DNA from: Chlamydomonas reinhardtii
Lineage: Eukaryota > Chlorophyta > Chlorophyceae > Chlamydomonadales > Chlamydomonadaceae
DNA: 64,000 nucleotides
Direction: 5' to 3'
Assembly (NCBI RefSeq): GCF_000002595.2
Contig: NC_057009.1
Coordinates: 4,071,185-4,135,184, forward strand
The first letter of the stretch is position 1; each line of letters opens with the position of its first letter. A model generated the notes under the pieces. It made no database searches and was not told the DNA's origin. It was given only the letters and a program-made list of their open reading frames with translations. Both the position numbers and the translations under genes were made by a program. Below, one piece after another: positions 54,806-64,000 of the stretch.

Positions 54806-56313
54806 TCAGTCAGGACGGGACGAAGAAGGACGCCACGAGGCCGGATCGCCTCCGTCGGCTGACATCCAAGTGCTTTTGGACGGAAGCAGCGCACTTGCAG
54901 CTTGCGCAGCCCACTTGCCCGTCACCCGCTTCACAACCAATGCCGTCCATTCGCCCAAGCACCGGCACCGCCCATTGCAAACCACAGTCCCACGGCGGCC
55001 CCGATCGCCTCTTCTCCCCTGCCCTCCCCCCTCCTGCACCCACCGTGAGCGCCTGCAGGGCCACCTTGCGCGGCACGCGGTCCATCTCAAAGATGATCTG
55101 GCCCGGCCTCACGGGCGTGGCGTAGAAGTCGATGACACCCTTGCCCTTGCCCATGCGGATACCCAGCGGCTTCCGAGTGACCGGCACCACCGCCGACAGC
55201 CGGATCCAAAGCCGCGCCGTCTTCTTGATCTTGCGACGGAGCGTGCTGCGGTCACAGAGGCGAGGAGGCATGGAGGAGGGTGAGTATGACAACAGCTTTC
55301 CCTGGCTCCGCCTCCTGCCCGTCCTTCCGAGCCCCGTCCTTCCCAGCTCTCTTCACGTACTGCATGTCTTCCATTGTTTACCCGTCCCAGTCCCCGGCCC
55401 GTTCCTATCCATAACCGCAGCCTTCCTCTCCCCATCCCTCCACAGTAAGCTCACCGGCGCACGGCCTCGATGGTAGCCGCCCCCACGCGCTTGCTGGCCA
55501 TGGCCCGGATGCCGTAGGTGCCGTAGCGCAGCTGCGTGGTGTTGGGCATGATGACGTCGTTGATGCCCTCGCGCTTGAACACCCGCTGCTTGCTCAGCTG
55601 ACCCGCCTGGCACCACCGGACCGGGCCCGCACACGCCGACCAGCCGCCCAGTAGGAGGCCGCTGCTGCTGCCAGGGCTAGCGCCAGCGGCGGCCGCACTG
55701 GCGCCGGCCGTGGGTGCTAGCAGCGGCCCAAGCGGGCTGGCGAAGGAGCGCGCGGCGGAGGCGGCGCCGGCGGCGCTGCCAGCTCGGGACGCTACCAACG
55801 AGTGCAGGCCTGCCCGCTGCAGTAGCTGTACGTGCAAATCGACGTGCGGGCGAAGGACGTTTGTGGGGCTAGTCACGGTGATGGGCCGCGTGTTGCAGCA
55901 GCCTAGCGCCCGCGTTGTGCGTAGTGTGCCCACGAAACGAAAGTGCATCCCAAGCACTAGGGATGCACACTGGAGACACACGAATCACAAGCAGAACTCA
56001 CCACGCCTCCTGGTAGCTGCACAGCTGCTGTAACGGAGAGATTTGGGCAAAGACGGGCGAAGGTTGGCACGGACGACCCTGGCAAGGAGGCCCCGAGGGC
56101 GGAGGAGGCGCCAGGACCCTGCCGCGTCCAGGTCACCAACCCTCGCCCACTACAACTCGTGGTGGCAGCTGATGATCCTTCCGCAACCATCGACGGCACA
56201 GCGCAGGTTTGAGACGACGCGGTGAGCGAGTTGATTGTTCCGCGACACCCAGACAGAGCAGCACCGCGTGACAATAAGCCACATCGCGATAAAATGCTGC
56301 TTAATGATTGCAT
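54806..56313 (-). CDS. MRPL16: Mitochondrial ribosomal protein uL16m
   Basis: Component of the large mitochondrial ribosomal subunit near the tRNA sites. Exons 56313-56002, 55825-55455 and 55245-55044 are firm; the last exon (about 54913-54806) is uncertain because its acceptor is a poor AAG. Total about 330 residues. The core is typical of L16: QRVFKREGINDVIMPNTTQL, YGIRAMASKRVGAATIEAVR, LRRKIKKTARLWIRLSAVVP, TRKPLGIRMGKGKGVIDFYA, PVRPGQIIFEMDRVPRKVAL and QALT; the likely end QAASALLPSKSTWMS matches the family's AASKLP end. About 200 Ala/Ser/Gly-rich residues precede the core, far longer than a bacterial L16; the first 35 (MQSLSSILSRCGLLSRGAAL) look like a mitochondrial presequence. It is head to head with NAA15. 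Confidence 0.88.
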
Positions 56314-56712
56314 GGCGCCACTGCACCGGCAACTTCGTGTAACACCGTCCGGTTTTGCTCACTCGGTGCGGGCTTCCTTGACTGCTATCGACTCGACACT
56401 GTGAATATTTATGAGTGCAACGGCGTAACTATAGAGCAGGCTGGAAAGGAGTTACGATAGGCGCAAAAACAATCACATGGCGCGGCCATCGCGCCCCGCG
56501 CTGTGAGTTGACTCAGAAGCCGAGCTTTAGACTGTTATACATAGACCTAGGTGATCTAGTGTTGTTCGTATCATTTACGTCGGGTTCCTTGCCAGGGACG
56601 CGCTGATCAAGCGTGCGGGCGCCTGAGAGTCGTTGAATGAGCGCTTGACTAGGTGAATTACCTCTACTGACCCAGATTAATTAAGTGGATTGTCCTGGGT
56701 CGTGCGGGAACG
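56314..56712. promoter_or_regulatory. Divergent promoter region (uL16m / NAA15)
   Basis: 399 bases between opposing start codons of two translation-related housekeeping genes. AT-rich parts at 56400-56440 and 56660-56700. No firm motif. Confidence 0.45.
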
Positions 56713-59700
56713 ATGAGCACGCCCCAGCCCACCCAGCCGCTGCCCTCGAAAGAGGCGGTGCTCTTCAAGCATGTTCTGCGCTTCCACGAGCTGAAGCAAT
56801 ATAAGAAGGCAATTAAGACCGCCGATCAGATCCTGAAGAAGTTCCCGGAGCATGGCGAGACACTTGCCATGAAGGGCCTGTGCCTGCGCCTGATGACGCC
56901 GGACACTGACAAGGAGAAGAAGGAGGAGGCGTATGAGCTGGTCCGGAAGGGCGTGAAGTGCGACCTAAAGAGCCACGTCTGCTGGCACGTCTACGGGTGA
57001 GCGAGGCGCCTTGAAAGCCGGGCGGGAAGCCGGGCGGCGGCGGGCGGCACTGCCGGCGATCCAGGATGCGCCTAGACACACGCCTTGCAGGATGGCCAGC
57101 TGCTGAGAACCCATAGGGCTTAGGGTGGCGGGCGGGGGCAACGCGCACAGGTGGCAGCTGCACGTAGGCGTTGCGGCGCAGGGGGTGGGCGGTGAAGGAC
57201 GCGGGCCAGGGTACCGTATGTGAGGGTCCCAGGCATGGCAGGCGCGGCGGGCCGGGCCTTTGCCGAGCACTCCTCTCAGGGCCGAGGCACGCACCCTGGT
57301 GCTGGTTGGCGACGTAGCTTGGGCTGCGGCTGCGGCTATATCACAGCCAAGCAGGTGCAAGGGCCGGAAGGGTCCACTGCGGTCGCTTCGGTGGCGGCGG
57401 GTCGGTGTTTCTTGTTGTCCACAGCCAGCACATGATGAGTGACGAGTGACGGGACACAGCGGCAGCCGCAGTCTCGCAGTGCACGTGCGGCTGGCCAGAG
57501 CTCACTCTCCCACACATAGAGTGTGCGGGACTGGCGGTCCGTGGCCGCCGTGCGCATGCCGCCACAGCCGGCGTAGGCCCAAGCGCAGGCTATGAAGGCC
57601 GCCGCCGGTAGCGCAGACAGCCCTAGGCGACACTGCGACGGCCTATGCGGCGCGGACCCGCCAGCGGACGGAGCGGGTCAGCGGCGCCATGTTCGCGTCA
57701 GGCCGCTTGGCCGACACGGATGCACTGTGTCAGTCTGTGTGGCACCCCTGCAAGCCCTTCGCCCCTGGACCGCCCACACCCGCCGCCCCCTGCAAACCCC
57801 CCTGCCCTGCCGCCTGCAGCCTGCTGTACCGCCACGACCGGGAGTACAAGGAGGCGATCAAGTGCTACCTGAACGCGCTGCGCATCGACAAGGAGAACAT
57901 ACAGATTCTGAGGGACCTGGCGCTGCTGCAGGCGCGTGGGCGGGTCGGGTGGGCGGCGGGGGGGGGCAGCGGCGGGGGTGGGCCCGGGGGGGGGAGGCGA
58001 GGGGGCGTGTGCGCACAGCAGGCGGCTGCCGGACAGGCGTCAGAGAGGGCAGTGGGTTGACAGGGGATGCGCTGGGCATGCGAGGATGGCTGGGGAAAAG
58101 GGCGGTGCGAGGTCAGTCCATCATTTTCTCCGGCCAACCTGCATGCTGGGTTCTCGTCCCTTGGCTTCGACCGAACGACAACGGTGTTATCAGATAGATC
58201 CTGACGCCATCCGCCCTGCCTCCCCAATTTTTCTGTCCCCCCTGCAGATCCAGCTTCGCGACCTGCAGGGCTTTGTGGACACGCGGCACCAGCTGCTGAC
58301 GGCCAAGCCCAGCAACCGCAGCCACTGGATCACCTTTGCGGTGGCACACCACATGAACGGCAATCATGATCTGGCGGTGGAGGTGAGGGAGGGGGCTGGG
58401 TGGGAGTGGGAGGCGGTGGAGGTGAGGGAGGGGGTGGGAGGGGGGTGGAGGTTAGGGAGGGGCTGCGGAGTGGTGGGAGTGGCGCGAGGCCGATTGGGCA
58501 GAGGTGGGCCCTGAAGGGCGCTCCAGGGTCCGTGGGCCTGGGGCCGGCGTGGTACACGGATGAGTGGCGGGACGAGGGCACGAGGCCAAGGGGATGTGCA
58601 CGGCCCTGGACCGCGACCGAAGCGGCTTTGCCTTACACCCAGTCCTTCATGTCCACGAGACACTCCCGCTCTCTCGCCTTCCAATCCCACACACCCCATC
58701 TCTGCCTGTCTGCCCCTGTCCCTGTCTCCCCCTGCCTGCCCGCACTCCCCCCCCCCTCGGTACGCACAACACCACACCTGCTGTCTACCTCGCTACCCTT
58801 CTCTGTACCAATCCTTGCAACCCCCCAGGTCCTGAACCAGTTTGAGGCCACGCTGGAGGAGGTGCCGGCGGGCGAGGCCTACGAGCACAGCGAGATGCTG
58901 CTGTACGCGGCGCAGGTGCTGGCGGAGGGCGGCAAGCCCGAGGAGGCGCTGGCCTACCTGGACAAGCGCAAGGTACAGGCGGGGGGAGAGGGAGGAGTGG
59001 GAGGGGGCGGGAGAGCGGGGCGGGAGAGGGGCCGGAGGAAATGCAAGGAGAGGCGGAAAGGCCGGGAGTCGTCCACGTTTGCTAGGCGATTGGGGTGGGA
59101 CCTTGTTCATTGCACGCAACCCCACCCGTCAACCCGCCTGCCCTTCCCTCTTCTCTCACACACACGCACCCAACAGGACAAGATCAAGGACAAGCGGGGC
59201 CTGGACGAGTTCACCGCGGGGGTGCTGCTGCGCGTGGGCCGGCTGGTGGAGGCGGCTGCGGCGTACAGGCGGCTGCTGGATGTCAACCCCAACAACTACA
59301 AGGTGGGGGCGGCTGAGGGGCTGAGGGCTGGGTAGGCTGTGGAGGGCGGGCGGGGGGGAACTGAGGGCTGAGGTTGGGAGGCAGGGGTGGGGGCTGACAG
59401 GGTGGAGGCATGAGGGATGGGCGCTTGCGGGGGGTGGAGGGATGGGGTATGGAGGCTGACGGGGTGGAGGGATGAGGGATGGGGATGAACTGTGTTGGCG
59501 GGGGCAGCGGTGTTGTGTGCGCTGTCGCTGGCACGAGCCGCAGCCCCCAATGCCACGTGGTGCAAGGGAGGCTGTGCGCGCCCAATGACTCCGATTCACT
59601 TGGCAATCCGAACGCTGGCTGCTCCTCCTGTGTCGCGCACCGCCACACCTCCACACCTCCACACCGCCACTCCTCCACACCGCCAGGTGCACGAGGGGCT

Positions 59701-62700
59701 GCGTGCGGCCATGGAGCTGGCGCCGGCGGCGGGTGAGGCGACGAGGCGGGGCGGGCCGGGCGGGGGGGGGGGGGCTGTGGCAGGGCCGGGAGGGCTGGCA
59801 GGCTGGCAGGCAGGTACACAGAGGTTTGAGTCGGTGTCAAGCGGCATCTGGACCCTCAGGACTTGGCGAGGTGGGGCCCTCTACCGTGTCCACTCACTCA
59901 TGCCTGCAAACTCCTCATCACCAACCTCTATGTTCCCCAAACCCCCTCCTCTGCCACCCCAGACGGCTCCCTGACTGACGCCCAGCGCGCCAGGCTGTCG
60001 CAGCTGTACGACGAGCTGGCAGCGGCCTTCCCGGGGGCCAGCGCCTGCCGCCGCATCCCCCTGGACTTCAAGGTGAGCGGGCGCATCGGGTGCTGGAGGA
60101 GGGAGGGTGGCAAAGGCGGGAGAAGGCGCTTGGGCTGGCGCCAGGGGCGCGTGTAGGACGGCGTGTAGGAGAGTGGGGCGGCGCACGGGACACACGTCGG
60201 GATACCGCCCCTCCGAACACCCCCACGCCCGCAATCATGAATGTAACTCCCACGCCTGCACGCCCGCACCCAGGTGGGCGACGCCTTCAAGGCCGCAGCC
60301 GACGCCTACCTCCGCCGCGGCCTCACCCGCGGCGTGCCCTCGCTGTTTGTGGACATGCGCCCCCTCGCCGACGCCGACCCAGCCAAGCGCGACGTGCTGC
60401 TGGCGCTGGCGGAGAGCTACCGCGACGCCCTGCGTGCCGGGCCCGGCGCGGCCTTCCCGCCGCTGGCGGGCGGCGCGGCGGGCGGCGAGGCGCCGGCGCC
60501 TGAGAGCCCGCAGACGCTGGTGTGGGTGCTGTTCTTCCTGGCGCGCTTCTACGACCGACTGGTGGGTGGGCGCCGCAGGGGGAGGGGGTTGTACGTGCCG
60601 GTGGGTGTGTGCCGGCGGTGTGCCAGGGGTGCGCCAGTGGCTGTGGGTGAAGCTCGCGTTCTACTGTGGCTGTGGAGCTCGGGGGCTATTGGGCTGTGGG
60701 GCTATGGGGCGGTGTGAGTTGTGAAAGAGTTGGCCGCCATCAGAACGGCGGTCGCTGGAGGCTGGAGGCTGGACACTGGAGGTTGGAGGCTGCAGGCTGC
60801 AGGCTGCAGGCTGGACCCACAAGGGTGTCAACACCATTGGCGGCCACTGTTGTACCTCCATCGCGGTGGCCGCGTGGTGCACGTGTGTGATACATACACA
60901 TTATCCGCCGCTCTCGTGCTTTGTTAACACACAAGCATACACACACACCTGCGCTCACAATCCGTGAAACCCGTGTGCTTCAGGGCCGGCTGGAGGAGGC
61001 GCTGGCGCACATCGACGAGGCGCTGGCGCACACGCCCACCGTCATCGAGCTGCACACCGCCAAGGCCAAGATCCTTCGGCACACGGGAGACCTGGAGGGT
61101 GAGGGAGGCGGAGGAGGAGGAGGGCTGGGCAGGGCAGGGCAGGGCTGGGCTGGGCTGGGCTGGGCTGGGCTGGGCTGGGCTGGGCTGGGCAGGGCAGGGC
61201 AGGGCAGGGAACCCCAGGGCATAAGAAGGGCCAGCGGGTCTGTATCGCGGGGGTGGAGCCCAATTGCCAAGCGGAGCCAACGGATCCCCACCCACCCGAC
61301 CTGACCTCATTCGCGCCACTCACTCGTCGCTGCTGCTGCGCAGGCGCGGCGCACTGCGCTGAGACGGCGCGCCGCATGGACCTGCAGGACCGCTACCTCA
61401 ACTCGCTGGCGGTCAAGGCGCTGCTGGGCGCGGGGCACTGCGCGGCGGCGGAGCGCACCGCCTCGCTGTTCACACGGGACGGGGAGCAGGTGCGGCGGGG
61501 GAGCCAGGGAAGGGAAGGGGCGAGGGGCGTGACACGACGTGTCGGCCGTACAGGTGCATACACCCGCCCGAGGCCGAATGGCGCCTCCCTTCAACCTCCC
61601 CTCATCCCCATCGCCGTGGTAACATCAGCCCAGGTTCTGCCCTCGCCGTGGTAACATCTTATGCCCGCCTCCCTCGCGCTTCCATGTTTGATACAAACCT
61701 TTCTCATGACCGGCTATCCCCCCTCCCTTGCCTGTCACCTGTCCCCACCTCCCCCACCCCCAGGGCGCCTTCACGCTGTTCGACATGCAGCACATGTGGT
61801 ACGAGCTGGCGGCCGGCCGCGCGCACGCCGGCAAGGGGCCGGCGGGCCGCGGCCCCGCCCTCAAGAAGTTCCAGGCGGTGGTGTCCCACTTCGCCGACAT
61901 TGCGGAGGACCAGTTCGACTTCCACAGCTACTGCGTGCGCAAGGGCACGCTGCGCAGCTACGTGGGCATGCTGGGCATGATGGACCGCCTGTACGGCCAC
62001 CCCTTCTTCAGCAAGGTACGGGCAGTGGGGCGATGGCAATGGCATACACCGTGTGTGCGGAGAGGTGGGGTAGGGGCAGGGTCGCTCACAAGGCCAGGGG
62101 AACCGATTGAGTGAAAGCTGGAGTGGGACGTGACGGCAATGCTGCACCCTGCCGCCCCCTCGCCGTCGTCAAACCAACGTAGCCAGCCCCACGCCCCAGC
62201 ACCCTCCGCCCTGACCCGCCCACCCGCCTCCCTCCACCCCGCCTCCCTCCCTGCCGCCTCCCCGCCTCTCCCTGCCTGCCCCCTCAGGCCGCCTGCGGTG
62301 CGGTGCGTGTGTACCTGGACCTGCACGACCGGCCGCCGGGCGCGGCCAACGGCGCGGACGAGGAGGCGGCACTGGCGGCCATGAGCCCCGAGGAGCGCAA
62401 GAAGTACAAGCTGGCCAAGAAGAAGGAGGTGGGGGTTGCAAAGGTGGTTTGGGGGGAGGTTACCAGCCCAAAGTAAACCGAACCCAATGCAAAAGAGCGA
62501 GGAGGGAGGAGGGAGGGAGGGAGGGAGGAGGGGGGAAAGGGAGGGAGGACGGGATGTGGGGCTCGGGATAAGGAGGATCGTACCCGAAGGCGTGGGTTGG
62601 GTTAAGGTTGGCCCCAGCCGCTTCGGCGACGCGTTCCTGCGCAGCCGCCAGTCGCCTGCTTGCCTCCTGCCGTGCCGTGCCTGACCCGGCCCATCCCGCC

Positions 62701-64000
62701 GCCCCGCGCTCGCGCCGCTGCACAGGAGAAGGAGAAGGCCCGCAAGGCGGCGGAGGACAAGGAGCGCGAGGAGCGGGAAAAGAAGGAGCGCGAGAAGGCG
62801 GCGGCGCAGAAGGGCGGCAAGAAGCCGGCGGCAGCCAGCAAGAGGTGCGGACTCAGGGCCGTGCGGGCTGCCTAGTAGGCTGGGGCTGCGGCTGGGCCGG
62901 CACGCTCTCGGGCACGCAGATCAGGAGTACTGCGCGACTGCTGGTGCTAGGCCCGTGAACACGCCTTTGCTTCGCCTGTCTTGTCACACGCTCACGCACG
63001 CACATGAAAGCGGTCACTTACTAGACCCTTCTCATGCGGCCGCCAGGGAGCCCGACCCCGACCCGGAGGGCGCCAAGCTGGCGGCGGTGGCGGACCCGCT
63101 GGCGGAGGCGGCCAAGCTGGTGGAGATGCTGGTGAGCCAGCGCAGGCGAGGGATGGCGCGGCGGAGGCAGGCTGGTGAAGCCCCCTGGGTTGCTGGGAAG
63201 CTGGGAAAGCGGTGCATTTCGGGGATGGGGACTGCTGTCGAGCGCCGCTGCGTTGTCAAAGCATAGGCCACACTCTCCTCCTCGCCCTTTTGCATTGGGT
63301 TCGGTTCATTTCGGGCTGGTATCTACAACCCCAGCCCTTCCTGCCTGGTAGAAAACGCTACCGGCAGCGCCCGCACGGAGGAAGCATGCAGGCTGCTCAC
63401 TTTTTCCTGCCCTCTCGTTTTTCCTGCTGCCCTCGCGGCCGGCTGCTCCTGCTCCTGCTCAGGTCAAGCACGCGGGCAGCCGGCTGTCCAGCCACGTGTT
63501 GGCGGCGGAGGTGGCGCTGCGGCGGGGGCGGCAGGTGGTGGCGCTGGCGGCGCTGCGCAACGCGGCGGCCACGGCGGAGGCCAAGGCGGCGGGCGGCGCC
63601 GACCACCCGGAGGTGCACGCGCTGCTGGTGCGGCTGGCGCAGGCATGTGAGTGATGCCGAGGCTGGCAGTATGGCAGGCGCGGGCGTTGTTTGCGTGCTT
63701 GTGCTGGTCGTGGTGGGACAGGCGCCAGGGATGGCGGGTGATTGCTTGCAGCCGATGTGGGACGGGTGGATGTGGGACCTACCTGGTGCGGCTGGTTGCT
63801 CGCCATCGCTCCGTGTTTGTGTCCCGCAACGTGTCAAGTCCCTGATGCACGCATACGTGTTGCATGTTCGTCAAGCACTTCAACTCACGCACGTCCGATC
63901 CCGCCCACACAGTCGCGGCCTCGCCGCCGGAGAACGAGGTGGTCAAGGCCGTGGTGGGCGCGGGCCTGGCTGAACTCCTGGGCGCGGGCGTCACACCGGC
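56713..64000 (+). CDS. NAA15: NatA N-terminal acetyltransferase auxiliary subunit NAA15 (5' part; runs off window)
   Basis: NAA15 is the TPR scaffold that binds catalytic NAA10 and docks NatA on the ribosome. Sixteen exons are visible: 56713-56996, 57820-57931, 58248-58382, 58829-58972, 59177-59302, 59687-59732, 59963-60072, 60274-60561, 60984-61098, 61344-61489, 61764-62015, 62288-62428, 62726-62844, 63047-63131, 63463-63646 and 63913 to the end. Family landmarks: [20 protein letters not shown] at the start, [54 protein letters not shown]-like [48 protein letters not shown], then the Lys/Glu-rich linker (about residues 690-740). About 760 residues are present; full-length proteins have 850-950, so only the C-terminal tail is missing. 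Exon 2 may use a GC donor. Confidence 0.95.
58776..58828 (+). repeat. Intron repeat family F, sense copy ending at a 3' splice site
   Basis: CTGCTGTCTACCTCGCTACC then CTTCTCTGTACCAATCCTTG and CAACCCCCCAG: the repeat runs into the acceptor of NAA15 exon 4. Confidence 0.8.
61128..61206 (+). repeat. (GGGCT)n/(GGGCA)n microsatellite
   Basis: About 15 five-base units directly after NAA15 exon 9. Confidence 0.95.
62458..62540 (+). repeat. Antisense family B copy plus GGGA simple repeat near a 5' splice site
   Basis: GTTACCAGCCCAAAGTAAAC then CGAACCCAATGCAAAAGAGC begins 30 bases after the donor at 62429 of NAA15; a GGGAGGA run follows. Confidence 0.75.
63292..63350 (+). repeat. Intron repeat family B, sense copy in NAA15
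   Basis: TTGCATTGGGTTCGGTTCAT then TTCGGGCTGGTATCTACAAC, the reverse complement of the block at 62460-62500 in the preceding part of the same gene; it lies in the 3' half of the intron 63132-63462. Confidence 0.8.

Overview
The window is GC-rich nuclear DNA of a green alga: Chlamydomonas reinhardtii or a very close relative. Evidence: intron-dense genes with GTGAG/GTGCG donors and short exons, poly-Ala/Gly/Gln-rich proteins, TGTAA polyadenylation signals, many CA/GT and G-rich microsatellites, and a complete RACK1 gene (48027-49824) whose 318-residue product agrees with the C. reinhardtii CBLP/RACK1 sequence as I remember it (not searched).

Layout: the last 90 bases of a plus-strand gene; a 6-exon gene for a 1204-residue low-complexity protein (1253-5619, +); an 80-residue basic protein (7010-7358, -); a CHY1/HIBCH-type 3-hydroxyisobutyryl-CoA hydrolase ending in Ser-Arg-Met (7852-10527, -); a 1306-residue SMYD-type SET/MYND protein (10780-16115, +); a repeat-rich island (about 16.1-20.9 kb) with a small 3-exon gene flanked by inverted copies of its own two ends, followed by a LINE-like fragment; a TOGARAM1/crescerin-type TOG protein (21130-29426, -); an EGF-exostosin GT47 glycosyltransferase (29809-35933, +); a class II trehalose-phosphate synthase/phosphatase (36891-46307, +); RACK1 (+); an organelle-targeted protein of unknown function (51040-54228, -); mitochondrial ribosomal protein uL16m (54806-56313, -); and the N-terminal part of NatA subunit NAA15 (56713 to the window end, +). 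For most multi-exon models I checked that splice phases close into one open frame.

Three pairs of genes are head to head with 250-400 bp between start codons (hydrolase/SMYD, TOGARAM/exostosin, uL16m/NAA15). Nothing suggests a bacterial-type operon or one shared pathway; this is an ordinary gene-dense nuclear region with functions in peroxisomal catabolism, chromatin or protein methylation, cilia, wall or glycan synthesis, trehalose metabolism and translation.

The two most unusual things are: (1) the 17.36-19.33 kb locus, where a small gene has a perfect 53-bp inverted copy of its start in front of it and a roughly 450-bp inverted copy of its last exon plus 3' UTR behind it, a layout expected to give long hairpin RNA; and (2) at least six families of short sequences found only inside introns of the large genes, where copies in the sense direction lie near the 3' splice site and copies in the antisense direction lie near the 5' splice site, a pattern that recalls introner-like elements.
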